Of a stretch of DNA of 64,000 bases, positions 1 through 8,581 are shown one piece after another. Position numbers and translations under genes: made by a program. Position 1 is the first letter of the stretch. The number at the start of each line of letters is the position of its first letter. The notes below the pieces were generated by a model. It made no database searches, was not told where the DNA came from, and worked only from the letters and a program-made list of their open reading frames with translations. Origin of the DNA: Pseudomonadales bacterium (GTDB lineage Bacteria; Pseudomonadota; Gammaproteobacteria; Pseudomonadales; Azotimanducaceae); assembly GCA_022827245.1 (NCBI GenBank), contig JAJDTI010000001.1, positions 35,311 through 99,310 on the forward strand, read 5' to 3'.

Positions 1-948
1 GGGCGACTCGACGAAGAAGCGCCGGCCTTCGAACTGCGGATTGCGCCCCATCTCGTCCATGCGGAACACGGGGCCAGCGATGACGCGTTCCCGCGCCAGG
101 GCATCGAACAGCGCCTGGCGGCTCCACCCGGCCATCCGTTCCTCGACCCGGTCCACGAACCGGTCCTTGAACTTGTGGCGCAGTCCGGCCTGCTGCAGTT
201 CCTCGTCGTCCGCGAGATCCGGCAGACCGAGCACCTCCATCGCCCGCTTCCAGAAGTGGGGACGCGAGATCGGCAGGGCGAAGTACCCGTCGCCGACGGG
301 GACCGGGCCTTCGTTCATGTCCACGTGCTCGCGCCGCGACCATATGAAACCGGCGGTCTGGACGCGCAGCGGGGCCGGCGCGAAGGTGGACACGAGGGTC
401 TCGAACTCGGAAACGTCGACGAGCTGTCCAGGGGAGTCGTTGGCGAGCCGCTCGATCAGGGCGCACACGACCGTGCCCCAGGCCACGGTCCCGGCCTGGA
501 AGGACGCCTGGTAGCCGCTGCCCTTGAGCGGCGGCCGGCCCGCGAGGCCGTTGACGGAAGCCCATCCCGAGCGCGCCGCGGCCGTCAGGTCGTTCCCCGG
601 GAGGTCGCGGTAGCGGCCCGTGAGTCCGTGGGGCGTGATGGCGCAGACGATCGCGCGCGGGTGCGCCGTAGCGAGGTCCGACGCATCGAGACTGCAGGTG
701 ACGATAACGTCCGCCGTTTCCAGGAGCGCCGCTTCGCCGGACGGGACCGACGCCTTGTTGGCGAGGAAGTACCGGGCCGCGACTGACCGTCCCGCGGCGT
801 CGAACGGGGGATGGCGGCGCAACGGGTGTCCACCCGGAGGCTCTACCGCCAGGACCTCCGCACCGAAGTCGGCGAGCAGCCGCGAGCACCAGGCCGTCGC
901 GGCACGCGTGCCGAGGTCGACGACACGGATTCCGTGCAGGGTGAGCAT
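1..948 (-). CDS. CaiB/BaiF family CoA transferase (3' end outside window)
   Basis: The minus strand is open from an ATG at 948 to the left edge (316 codons); an in-frame TGA lies a few codons upstream, so this ATG is the only reasonable start. The N-terminus MLTLHGIRVVDLGTRAATAWCSRLLADFGAEVLAVEPPGG is the typical family III CoA-transferase opening (core beta strand, then the LADFGAEV/KVE motif). Later stretches (GSGYQASFQAGTVAWGTVVCALIERL, PVGDGYFALPISRPHFWKRAMEVLG) fit the same fold. These enzymes move CoA between an acyl-CoA and a free carboxylate; the substrate cannot be read here. About 60-80 C-terminal residues are missing beyond the edge. The ORF track omits it because it has no stop in the window. 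It is divergent from the sulfatase. Confidence 0.85.
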   Translation of the reverse strand, partial: MLTLHGIRVVDLGTRAATAWCSRLLADFGAEVLAVEPPGGHPLRRHPPFDAAGRSVAARYFLANKASVPSGEAALLETADVIVTCSLDASDLATAHPRAIVCAITPHGLTGRYRDLPGNDLTAAARSGWASVNGLAGRPPLKGSGYQASFQAGTVAWGTVVCALIERLANDSPGQLVDVSEFETLVSTFAPAPLRVQTAGFIWSRREHVDMNEGPVPVGDGYFALPISRPHFWKRAMEVLGLPDLADDEELQQAGLRHKFKDRFVDRVEERMAGWSRQALFDALARERVIAGPVFRMDEMGRNPQFEGRRFFVESP

Positions 949-1063
949 CCGGGCGATGATACCGCTCGCTCACAGGGGACGCGCTTGTGGCGTCCCGTCC
1001 TGAATTCGTGCAAGGTGCCGACCTCGCGCGGCAGACGGGTCAGGGAACATCGCACCACAACAT

Positions 1064-2632
1064 CTGCGACGGGCCGCACGGCTCGCCCTCTGCTGCACCC
1101 TGCTCGCGGCCGCCGTCGCCCACGCCCGGCCACCCAACGTCGTCCTCATCCTCGCCGACGACCTGGGCTTTGCGGACATCGGCGCGCACGGGTCGGAGAT
1201 CCACACGCCCCACATCGACAGCCTCGCCGCCGAGGGCATGCGTTTCACCAGCTTCTACAACATGTCCAAGTGCGAGACCACGCGGGCCGCCATATACACG
1301 GGGCTGGTCACGGAGAAACGCCACGCCGCAAACGCGCAGACCCTCCCCGAACTCCTGCGGGGCGCGGGGTACCACACGGTCATGGTCGGGAAGAAACACT
1401 TCCGGGACTGGGCGTCGGACCTCCTGCTCGAACGCCGCCCGTTCGACGATGCGCTGACCTTTTACGGCCTCGCGCCCTACTTCGAGAGCCCGGACGGCAC
1501 GTGGGACGGAGAGTGGCACAGGCCCTTCCTCCTCAACGGCGAGGAGCTGCTCCCGGAGCAGATGGACGTCGAGCGCGAGCCGTTCTACCAGACGGACGCG
1601 TTCACCGACTACGCGCTCCGGTTCCTGGACCAGGCCCACGCGACCGGCAAGCCGTTCTTTCTCTACCTGCCCTACCACGCTCCGCACTATCCGCTGCAGG
1701 CGCGCGAGGAGGACATCGCGCGGTATCGGGACACGTACCGCGCCGGCTGGGACGCCATCCGCGCCGAGCGGTTCCGCCGCCAACGGGAGCTCCGCGCCGT
1801 GCCGGCGAACGCGCGCCTCAGCCCCCCCGAGGACAACATCAACCGCTTTCGCGCCCCCTACCGCGGAGACATCTACCGCTACCGCCCCTGGGACGAGGTC
1901 GAGCCGGCGGAGCAGGACGCGCTGGCCCTCGAGATGGCCGTGTTCGCCGGGATGGTCGACCGGCTCGACCGCAACATCGGGCGCGTGCTCGACAGGCTCC
2001 GGACCCTCGGGGTGGAGGACGACACGCTCGTTCTGTTCCTGGCCGACAACGGCTCCTGCCCGTACGACAGCAACGAGGATTTCGCGATCCCGCCGGGCGG
2101 CCCCGGCTCGTTCCGCACGCTGAGCGCGGCGTGGGCGAACGTCGGCAACACGCCCTGGCGCTACTTCAAGCAGTACGGCCACGAGGGCGGGTCACACACC
2201 CCGCTCCTGGCGCGCTGGCCCGCGAGAATCCAGCCCGGCACGACGGACGCGCCCGCGCACGTCGCCGACCTGCTGCCGACCCTGCTGGACGTCGCCGGGA
2301 CCGAGTATCCCGCCACGGCGGCGGGCAATCCGACCCCTACCCTCGACGGCGCCAGCCTGCTGCCCGTCCTCGACGGCGGCTCGCGTCCGCAGCCGGAGTT
2401 GATGATCTCCGGCTTCACCGAGCGGTTCCGCATGGTGCGGATGGGCGACTGGAAGATCGTGCGGGTCAACGCCGAATCCTGGCAGCTCTACCACCTCCCG
2501 AGCGACCCGACCGAACTCGATGACCGCGCCGCCTCGGAGCCTGCGCTGCTCGAGGAACTCGTCGCCCGATACGAGGCCTGGATCGACGAGCACGGTGCGG
2601 TGATGCCCCTGTACGACGAGGTAAACCGATAG
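1064..2632 (+). CDS. Sulfatase (S1/alkaline-phosphatase superfamily), start unresolved
   Basis: The reading frame opens after a TGA at 1001 and runs to TAG at 2632. The ORF track starts at ATG 1238, but the metal-binding opening PNVVLILADDLGFADIG and a signal-like stretch (RRAARLALCCTLLAAAVAHA) lie upstream in the same frame, so 1238 is internal. No ATG, GTG or TTG exists between 1001 and 1238 in frame; CTG 1064 or ATC 1049 are the only candidates, so the 5' end may use a rare start or contain a base error. The formylglycine site reads C-E-T-T-R before AAIYTG, with Thr instead of the usual Pro/Ala at the third position. VGKKHF replaces the usual GKWHLG, and LADNGS is the second metal site. 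Likely a secreted or periplasmic sulfate-ester hydrolase; substrate unknown. Confidence 0.8.
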   Translation: MRRAARLALCCTLLAAAVAHARPPNVVLILADDLGFADIGAHGSEIHTPHIDSLAAEGMRFTSFYNMSKCETTRAAIYTGLVTEKRHAANAQTLPELLRGAGYHTVMVGKKHFRDWASDLLLERRPFDDALTFYGLAPYFESPDGTWDGEWHRPFLLNGEELLPEQMDVEREPFYQTDAFTDYALRFLDQAHATGKPFFLYLPYHAPHYPLQAREEDIARYRDTYRAGWDAIRAERFRRQRELRAVPANARLSPPEDNINRFRAPYRGDIYRYRPWDEVEPAEQDALALEMAVFAGMVDRLDRNIGRVLDRLRTLGVEDDTLVLFLADNGSCPYDSNEDFAIPPGGPGSFRTLSAAWANVGNTPWRYFKQYGHEGGSHTPLLARWPARIQPGTTDAPAHVADLLPTLLDVAGTEYPATAAGNPTPTLDGASLLPVLDGGSRPQPELMISGFTERFRMVRMGDWKIVRVNAESWQLYHLPSDPTELDDRAASEPALLEELVARYEAWIDEHGAVMPLYDEVNR

Positions 2633-2641
2633 GGCGACCCC

Positions 2642-3499
2642 TCACAGGAACGCTTCGACGGTCTCCAGGAACGCGTCGAGCTGGTCGTGATGCGTCCAGT
2701 GCCCGGCGTCGCCGATTTCGACGAGCCGGACGTCCCGGAAGTGCCGCAAAGTGTCGTGCTGGCCGATGCGGTGACCGTAGCCCCCCTTCGAGTTCACGAT
2801 CAGCACGGGACAGGCGATGCGTTCCCAGAGGCGCACCGTGTCCTCGCGCGGCACGTCGTAGGGATACCGGGTGCGCGTGTAGTTGTCGAACTTCCAGGTG
2901 AACGTGCCGTCCTCGTTCTGGTCCGCGCCGTGCACGGTGAGGTGCCGGGCCTGCTCCGGGCTCAGGTGCGGATTGGTCTCCTGCATGCGCCGGTCGGCGG
3001 CGTCGAGGGACGGATAGCGACGCGGGGTGCGCCCGGCGAGCGCGTAGTTGGAGGAGATCCAGTTCCGGAGGCGTTCGTGCGGCGGTGCGCTGGCCCGGTC
3101 CGGGTGGAGGCCGACTCCCTCGACGATCACGAGCTTCGCGACGGCCTCGGGGAAGATGCCCGCATAGAGCGCCGCGATCGTGCCCCCCATGGAGTGGGCG
3201 ACCAGCGTCACCGGCTCGAGCTCAGCCTGCCGCACGAGCTGCGCGATGTCCTGGACGTACTCCAGCCACGCGTAGCTGCTCCCGCGGGTCCATTGCGAGT
3301 CGCCATGGCCGCGCAGGTCCGGAGCAATGACGTGGAAGCGTCCCCGCAGGCTCCGGGCTACCCAGTCCCAGCTATGACACTGGTCGTGGATGCCGTGCAG
3401 GAGCAGCAGGTGTGGAGCTCCGGGGTTGCCCCAATCCAGGTAGTGCAGCCGCAACCGCTGCGAGAAATAGCTGTGGGAGGTCGGGTTGCCGTAATCCAT
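2642..3499 (-). CDS. Alpha/beta hydrolase
   Basis: A 285-residue alpha/beta-hydrolase. HGIHDQ is the oxyanion-hole loop (about residues 35-40), IAPDLRGHGDS the conserved strand-turn, and AHSMGG (Ser103) the nucleophile elbow. GDAGHWTHHDQ near the C-terminus carries the catalytic His. No signal peptide, so cytoplasmic. It lies 84 bp downstream of the LysR gene on the same strand and ends 10 bp from the convergent sulfatase. The closest look is to esterase/epoxide-hydrolase-like members, but the substrate cannot be assigned. Confidence 0.85.
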   Translation of the reverse strand: MDYGNPTSHSYFSQRLRLHYLDWGNPGAPHLLLLHGIHDQCHSWDWVARSLRGRFHVIAPDLRGHGDSQWTRGSSYAWLEYVQDIAQLVRQAELEPVTLVAHSMGGTIAALYAGIFPEAVAKLVIVEGVGLHPDRASAPPHERLRNWISSNYALAGRTPRRYPSLDAADRRMQETNPHLSPEQARHLTVHGADQNEDGTFTWKFDNYTRTRYPYDVPREDTVRLWERIACPVLIVNSKGGYGHRIGQHDTLRHFRDVRLVEIGDAGHWTHHDQLDAFLETVEAFL

Positions 3500-3583
3500 G
3501 GAGTAACGCCCACCGCGCCAGCGCGACCGGCGCGGATTATTCCATGCGCGGTCCCAGGGGCTTCAACTCCCGGCGTCCTTGCA

Positions 3584-4477
3584 TCAGGCGGCGGCTTCGG
3601 CCGCTCCCTCGCCCAGCGCCGCCGCCGCGGAGCGCGCAAACGCGTCCGTAAGGGCCCGGGTCATCTCGCGAACCCGCGTGCAGGAGCGCAGGTCGGGGTG
3701 CATCAGGACCCAGATCTCGCACCCCGCGAGCGGCGGTGCTGCGCCGATGCGGACCAGCAACGGGTCGGCGTCGCCCAACGAACAGGGCAGCGGACCGATG
3801 CCGACACCCGAACGCAGCGCCGCCGACTGTGACGCGAGGTCGTGGCAGCGGCCGCCTACGGGCACGCCCGGGAAATCCCTCTGGCGGAGGTCGCTGCGCA
3901 GCTCGGGCGGACCCTCCAGCTCGATCCAGCGACACGCCTCTCCCGAGGCCCGTCGGCGGGACCACTCGAGGGTCCCGTACGCCGCGAGCATGAGCCGGCC
4001 CAGCGACCGGCCAACCAAATGTCCCGGCGGCTGGTCGGTGATGAACAGGCCGCAGTCCGCCTCCCGGCGTCCCACGTCGGGCCGCGCCGCCAGCGGCGCG
4101 AACTCGATGTCGACCTCCGGGAAGCGCTCCCCGAACTCCGCGACCGCCGGCATCGCGACACTCGCCAGCGCGTCCGGCACCCACAGCCGCACGCAGCCCG
4201 CCATGCGCCGGTCGCTGCCGCTCACGGCGCGTTCAATGTCCCCGATACGCTCGGCCACGCCCTCCACCCGCTCCAGGACATCCTGGCCGGCGGGGGTGAT
4301 CAGCAGCCCGCGGGGCCCGCGGTTGAAGAGCTTGACCTCGAGCCGCCGCTCGAAGTGTTCCAGTCGCCTCGTTACGGTGGAAGCGTGTACCCGCAGCAGT
4401 TCGGCGGCCTGCCGGACCGAACCGGCCTTGGCGAGCACCGCGAACATCCGCAGGTCGTCCCAATCCAGGTCACGCAT
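3584..4477 (-). CDS. LysR-family transcriptional regulator
   Basis: This 297-residue protein begins with a winged HTH (DLRMFAVLAKAGSVRQAAELLRVHASTVTRRLEHFERRLEVKLFNR), the LysR signature, followed by the periplasmic-binding-like effector domain. Length is normal for the family. It is transcribed away from the enoyl-CoA hydratase pair, the usual LysR arrangement, so it probably controls that operon from the shared 205 bp region, which holds several short palindromes. The inducer is unknown. The C-terminal tail is Ala-rich and has no other domain. Confidence 0.92.
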   Translation of the reverse strand: MRDLDWDDLRMFAVLAKAGSVRQAAELLRVHASTVTRRLEHFERRLEVKLFNRGPRGLLITPAGQDVLERVEGVAERIGDIERAVSGSDRRMAGCVRLWVPDALASVAMPAVAEFGERFPEVDIEFAPLAARPDVGRREADCGLFITDQPPGHLVGRSLGRLMLAAYGTLEWSRRRASGEACRWIELEGPPELRSDLRQRDFPGVPVGGRCHDLASQSAALRSGVGIGPLPCSLGDADPLLVRIGAAPPLAGCEIWVLMHPDLRSCTRVREMTRALTDAFARSAAAALGEGAAEAAA

Positions 4478-4495
4478 CGTTCGATATCCTCAATG

Positions 4496-4514
4496 ACGCA
4501 ACGCTACGTTGCGT
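4496..4514. promoter_or_regulatory. Palindrome in the LysR/enoyl-CoA hydratase intergenic region
   Basis: ACGCAACG-CTA-CGTTGCGT is a perfect inverted repeat with 8 bp arms, 18 bp upstream of the LysR start. A further half-site AACGCAACGAA occurs near 4560-4570. The position fits an autoregulatory LysR binding site. Inference from position and symmetry only. Confidence 0.5.
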
Positions 4515-4535
4515 TGTTACCATATTGCACGCGGC

Positions 4536-4550
4536 GTTACCACAGGTAAC
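4536..4550. promoter_or_regulatory. GTTACC-ACA-GGTAAC inverted repeat
   Basis: A perfect 6 bp inverted repeat. The half-site GTTACC also occurs as a direct copy at 4516-4521, 20 bp upstream (about two helical turns), which fits co-operative binding of a regulator, possibly the divergent LysR protein. Confidence 0.4.
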
Positions 4551-4580
4551 ATACGCATCAACGCAACGAACCCCTCCCCT

Positions 4581-4629
4581 AGTAGGCTGCGTAGAACCCG
4601 CCCCCCGGGTTCTCCAGCCTACTTTTTTT
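4581..4629 (+). terminator. Intrinsic terminator in the leader of the enoyl-CoA hydratase operon
   Basis: AGTAGGCTG (4581-4589) pairs perfectly with CAGCCTACT (4615-4623), and inside it AGAACCCG pairs with CGGGTTCT, closing a C-rich loop. A run of seven T follows on the plus strand. This is a textbook Rho-independent terminator oriented towards the enoyl-CoA hydratase, ending about 54 bp before its ATG. Because the upstream gene is on the other strand, the terminated transcript must start between 4480 and 4580: a leader attenuator or a short RNA. Confidence 0.75.
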
Positions 4630-4682
4630 GTGCCCGCCATTCGGGCGACGATAAGGCTCCTGCCGTCGCGACCGGGAAGGGC

Positions 4683-5471
4683 ATGGCCGAGCACTACGAG
4701 AACCTCACCGTCGAACGGGACGGACACGTCGCCGTCGTCACGTTCAACCGGCCCAGCAGGGCGAACGCCCTCGACCACGCGCACCTGGTCGACATCGAGG
4801 CGGCCGCCCTGTCCTTTCGCGAGGACGCCGACACCCGCGCGATCGTCTTCACCGGCGCCGGCAAGCACTTCTCCTCCGGGCACGACCTGGACTCGAGGCC
4901 GCCCGACGGCGACCTGGTCCGCCGGCGCCGCACGGCACGCATGGGCGAACGCGCCGTGCAGGCGTTGCAGGACATCGACCAGATCACCGTCGCCGCGTGG
5001 AACGGCGCCGCGATGGGCGGCGGCGCCTGTCTCGCCACCGCGCTCGACCTGCGCATCGGGGCGGACGACTGCTTCATGCAGTATCCGGAGATCGACATCG
5101 GCGTGAACCTGATGTGGAAGAGCCTGCCCCTCATCACGCACATCGCCGGGCCGTCCCGCGCCAAGCGCCTGGTCGTCGGCGGAGAGCGGGTCCACGCGGA
5201 GACGCTCCTGGCCTGGGGCGTACTCGACGAACTCGTCCCGCGGCCGCAGCTCCTCGACCGGGCGCTGGAAGTCGCGGCCTTCTATGCCGCCAAGCCGCCC
5301 ATCGCGGCACAGATGATCAAGCGCAGCGTCAACGCGATCGTGTCCTCCCTCGACACGGCGGTGATGCACATGGACGTCGACCAGAACCTGCTCACGGCGA
5401 TGACGGAGGACCGGCGCGCGGCCATCCAGGCCTACCTCGACAAGACGAAGCCCACTTTCACGGGCAACTGA
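4683..5471 (+). CDS. Enoyl-CoA hydratase/isomerase family protein
   Basis: I chose ATG 4683 (MAEHYENLTVERDGHVAVVTFNRP) over the ORF-track start at 4509, because 4509 would translate through the intergenic palindromes and terminator. The 262-residue protein has the crotonase fold: TFNRPSRANAL, the oxyanion-hole segment GAGKHFSSGHDL, and AAWNGAAMGGGACLATALDLRIG. LVPRPQLLDRALEVAA and KPPIAAQMIKRSVN complete the C-terminal trimerisation part. The residues for hydration are not the standard Glu pair, so hydratase, isomerase or another crotonase activity is possible. It heads a three-gene plus-strand run. Confidence 0.88.
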   Translation: MAEHYENLTVERDGHVAVVTFNRPSRANALDHAHLVDIEAAALSFREDADTRAIVFTGAGKHFSSGHDLDSRPPDGDLVRRRRTARMGERAVQALQDIDQITVAAWNGAAMGGGACLATALDLRIGADDCFMQYPEIDIGVNLMWKSLPLITHIAGPSRAKRLVVGGERVHAETLLAWGVLDELVPRPQLLDRALEVAAFYAAKPPIAAQMIKRSVNAIVSSLDTAVMHMDVDQNLLTAMTEDRRAAIQAYLDKTKPTFTGN

Positions 5472-5491
5472 ACGCACGGGCAACTGAACGC
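5460..5491 (+). repeat. 16 bp perfect tandem duplication over a stop codon
   Basis: The unit ACGGGCAACTGAACGC occurs twice head to tail. The first copy contains the TGA stop (5469-5471) of the first enoyl-CoA hydratase; the second lies in the 60 bp spacer before the next gene. It looks like a recent replication-slippage event with no effect on the proteins. Confidence 0.9.
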
Positions 5492-5531
5492 GCTCTTATC
5501 ATCCCGAACATCACCCGGAGACACACCACCG

Positions 5532-6362
5532 ATGACCGCCATCGACACCGGCACGAACGAGCTGCTCTGCGACCTCGAGGAGGGTGTCGCCACGATCACC
5601 CTCAACAAGCCGCACAAGCGCAACGCCCTCGGCGACATCCTGACCCCGGCCCTGCGCGCGACCCTGCTCACGCTCGAGGAGGACGCCCGCTGCGGCGCCG
5701 TCGTGATCACCGGTGCGGGCACCGCGTTCTGCGCCGGCGGGGACGTGTCGGGCATGGGTGGGCGGTCCGCACCGGATCCGGACGCCCCCAGGCCCTCGTT
5801 CGAGGACGGCGTGCGCACCCTGATCCGCAAGCAGGAGACGCTGACCCTGCGCCTCCACGAACTCGCGAAGCCGACCATCGCCGCCCTGCCCGGACCGGCC
5901 GCCGGCGCCGGACTCTCGATCGCCCTCGCGTGCGACCTGCGCGTCATGGCGGACTCCGCCTTCATCACCACGGCGTTCGCGAACATCGGGCTCTCCGGCG
6001 ACTACGGCGGGAGCTGGCTCCTGACGCAGCTCGTGGGGCCCGCCGTAGCCAAGGATCTGTACCTGACGGCACGCCGCGTCGGGGCCGACGAGTGCCTCGC
6101 CCTCGGCCTCGCCAACCGCGTCGTGCCCTTCGACGACCTGCAGGACGAGGCGCGCACCCTCGCCGCACAGATCGCGAACGGCCCACGCACGGCGCTCCGG
6201 TACATGAAGGAGAACCTGAACCGCGCCCTCTCGGCGGACTTCCGCACCTGTCTCGCCATGGAGGCCGACCGCATGTCGCGCAGCGCGCAGCACGAGGACC
6301 ACCGGGAGGCGGTGCGGGCGTTCCTCGAGAAACGGGCGCCGCGGTTCGGGCATCCGGGATAG
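5532..6362 (+). CDS. Enoyl-CoA hydratase
   Basis: A 276-residue crotonase-family protein: VATITLNKPHKRNAL, the oxyanion-hole segment TGAGTAFCAGGDV, PAAGAGLSIALACDLRVMADSAF and the C-terminal ANRVVPFDDLQDEA...GPRTALRYMKENLNRAL. FANIGLSGDYGGSWLL resembles the LvpDaG region of hydratases with a Gly-Asp motif. It lies 60 bp after the other enoyl-CoA hydratase, which suggests two consecutive or alternative steps on acyl-CoA substrates. Substrate unknown. Confidence 0.88.
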   Translation: MTAIDTGTNELLCDLEEGVATITLNKPHKRNALGDILTPALRATLLTLEEDARCGAVVITGAGTAFCAGGDVSGMGGRSAPDPDAPRPSFEDGVRTLIRKQETLTLRLHELAKPTIAALPGPAAGAGLSIALACDLRVMADSAFITTAFANIGLSGDYGGSWLLTQLVGPAVAKDLYLTARRVGADECLALGLANRVVPFDDLQDEARTLAAQIANGPRTALRYMKENLNRALSADFRTCLAMEADRMSRSAQHEDHREAVRAFLEKRAPRFGHPG

Positions 6363-6381
6363 CGTCACAACGGAGTACGCC

Positions 6382-7401
6382 ATGGAACAGCGACGCATCG
6401 GCAACACGGACCTCGTGACCTCCGTCATTGGGTTCGGCACCTGGGAGATGAGCACGACGATGTACGGCGACATCGACGTGGACGAGGCGGACCGCGCGGT
6501 CAACCTCGCGATCGACCACGGCATCACGCTCTTCGACACGGCGGAGGTCTACGGGCCCTTCCACTCGGAGGAACTGCTCGCGAAGGCCCTGGGCGCGCGG
6601 CGCAAGGACATCGTGCTCGCCACCAAGGTCGGCTTCCGCTACGACCCGGAGACGCAGCGCGTGAACGGCCTGGACTCGAAGCGGGAAAACGTCATCGCCC
6701 GCACCGAGGGTTGTCTGCGGCGGCTCGACACGGACGTCATCGACCTGATGATGATCCACTGGCCGGACCATGACACGGCCCTCGAAGAGACCGTCGGCGC
6801 GCTCGAGCAGCTCAAGCGGGACGGGAAGATCCGCTACTACGGCGTCTCGAACTTCGACGTGGCGATGCTGGACGAATGCCAGCGGCACGGTGCGCTGGCC
6901 GTCAACCAGGTCGGCTACCACCTGTTCGACCGGCGCATGGAGGCCGAAGTGCTGCCGTGGTGCGACGCGAACGACGTGGGCTACATGGCGTACGGCTCAC
7001 TCGGGTTCGGTCTCCTCACGGGAGCTTTCACCCCGGAGACCACGTTCGCCGAGCACGACTGGCGCCGTCGCGGCAACGCCTTCGACCTGCCGCTCTTCGA
7101 GCGGGAGCCGTTCCTGGCCGAGATCCGGGTGTGTAACCGCCTCAAGGAACTCGCCGCCGACCACGGGCGGTCCGTGGCGCAGCTCGCGCTCGCGTGGGTG
7201 GTCGGCCATCCCGCGGTGAGCGTCGCCCTCGTCGGCATGCGCAACGAGCACGAACTCCAGGAAAACGTGGCGGCGGCGGACTGGCGGCTCACGGACGCGA
7301 TCCGGGCGGACATCGACCGCGTCTTCGAGGAGGAAGGCGTGCCGACGCATGTCGATACGCCGCAGGCGCTGTCGCCGCCGGGGCTGCGGCGGAGGGCGTA
7401 A
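6382..7401 (+). CDS. Aldo/keto reductase
   Basis: This 339-residue protein has the full AKR catalytic tetrad: Asp52 and Tyr57 in FDTAEVYG, Lys82 in ATKVGF, His126 in IHWPD. GVSNFDVAMLDE, AVNQVGYHLFDR and the C-terminal VALVGMRNEHELQENV (NADPH-binding region) complete the barrel. Soluble and NADPH-dependent by family. It starts 19 bp after the second enoyl-CoA hydratase, so it is probably co-transcribed and works on a carbonyl of the same pathway. Confidence 0.92.
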   Translation: MEQRRIGNTDLVTSVIGFGTWEMSTTMYGDIDVDEADRAVNLAIDHGITLFDTAEVYGPFHSEELLAKALGARRKDIVLATKVGFRYDPETQRVNGLDSKRENVIARTEGCLRRLDTDVIDLMMIHWPDHDTALEETVGALEQLKRDGKIRYYGVSNFDVAMLDECQRHGALAVNQVGYHLFDRRMEAEVLPWCDANDVGYMAYGSLGFGLLTGAFTPETTFAEHDWRRRGNAFDLPLFEREPFLAEIRVCNRLKELAADHGRSVAQLALAWVVGHPAVSVALVGMRNEHELQENVAAADWRLTDAIRADIDRVFEEEGVPTHVDTPQALSPPGLRRRA

Positions 7402-7404
7402 CGC

Positions 7405-8580
7405 CTACTCGTCCGACGGAAAGAGGCGCAGCCACTCCATCGGTCGCCCCTCCGACTGTGCCGGCGGCTCGACATCGAGCAACGCCGCGATCGTGGCTGC
7501 GAGGTCGACATGGCGCAGTTCGGTCGGCTCCGCATCCGCGTCGACGCCCCGTCCCAACGCGAAGAACACCGCCTGCATGTCGGGTAGCTCCGGCGGATAG
7601 CCGTGCGTTCCACCCAGGCGGGCGTAGCGTTCCGTGAGCACGTACGGCGGCACCGTGGTGACGAGCAGGTCTCCATTGCGGCCGGGCCGCGCCAGCCGGA
7701 AGTCCTCGGGCAAGGCGTCGAGCCGGTGGACGCCGATGTCCCGCACCTCGCTCAGGATGGCCTCCGCCTTCCCGAGATCCTCCCGTTCGTCGAGATACAC
7801 GCGCGCTACCGCGCCCCCGATCACCATGGCGTCCACGCCGCCGTCATCCAGGATCGACTCGATGTCGATGAGCTCTCCGACCGCCGTCATGCCGTGGTCG
7901 CTCACCAGGATCAACGTGGTCTCGGGCCACGCCTCCCGCTGGTCCAGGCCCGCCAGCAGGCGCTGCAACTGCGCGTCCTGCCGCCCGAGCTGGCGCACCA
8001 CCGCCGGATGGTCCGGCCCGCGCTCGTGTCCGACGGTGTCGGCGCCGGCCCAGTAGCTCATGATGAGCTGGGGACGCTCGTCGTCGGGGAGGTCGAACCA
8101 CTCGAGGATCCTGTTCACCTTCACGCCTTCCGGCCTGCGGCCGTCGAACGGCGCGACCCGGTAGCGGGTTCCCCGCCCGCGCCAGTCGCTCTCGGACCCG
8201 ACCCAGAAGTAGGTCGCCACGTCGATGCCCTGGCGCTGCGTCGAGATCCACACGGGCTCCGCCTGGATCCAGTCCGCGTCGCCCACGTCGTAGCGTGCGC
8301 CGTCGTCGAAGAAGACGTTGTCCACGATGCCGTGGACGTCGGGATAGGTCCCGGTGGCCATCGACACGTGCGAAGGGAAGGTGTTGGAGGGATAGACGCC
8401 CACGAGCCGGGCCCGTACGCCCTCGCGTTCGAGGCGTGCAAGGCCCGGGAAGTCCCCGCGCTCGGGATAGTCGTGGCGCACGCCGTCCCAGGACAGCACG
8501 ATCACCGTCGTCTCGGCCGCCGCGCACCAGGCGAGCGCCCATGCGGTCGCCGCGGCGGCCAGCCAGCCCGGCGACGACAC
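7405..8580 (-). CDS. Secreted type I phosphodiesterase/nucleotide pyrophosphatase (ENPP-like)
   Basis: A 391-residue protein with a signal peptide (LAAAATAWALAWCAAAE) and the alkaline-phosphatase-superfamily core: VIVLSWDGVRHDY (first metal Asp), the nucleophile stretch YPSNTFPSHVSMATGTYPDVHGI (Thr nucleophile), GADTVGHERGPDH and LVSDHGM (metal ligands), and GGTHGYPPE (last His). This is the ENPP pattern: hydrolysis of nucleotide or phospholipid diesters outside the cytoplasm. The GTG start lies one base after the ileS stop, with AAGG seven bases upstream inside ileS, so the two are translationally coupled. Confidence 0.88.
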   Translation of the reverse strand: MSSPGWLAAAATAWALAWCAAAETTVIVLSWDGVRHDYPERGDFPGLARLEREGVRARLVGVYPSNTFPSHVSMATGTYPDVHGIVDNVFFDDGARYDVGDADWIQAEPVWISTQRQGIDVATYFWVGSESDWRGRGTRYRVAPFDGRRPEGVKVNRILEWFDLPDDERPQLIMSYWAGADTVGHERGPDHPAVVRQLGRQDAQLQRLLAGLDQREAWPETTLILVSDHGMTAVGELIDIESILDDGGVDAMVIGGAVARVYLDEREDLGKAEAILSEVRDIGVHRLDALPEDFRLARPGRNGDLLVTTVPPYVLTERYARLGGTHGYPPELPDMQAVFFALGRGVDADAEPTELRHVDLAATIAALLDVEPPAQSEGRPMEWLRLFPSDE

Positions 8581-8581
8581 G

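Noticed and set aside
1238-2632. Sulfatase start at ATG 1238
   Set aside because: It would remove the signal peptide and the first metal-binding Asp pair (ADDLG), both present upstream in frame.
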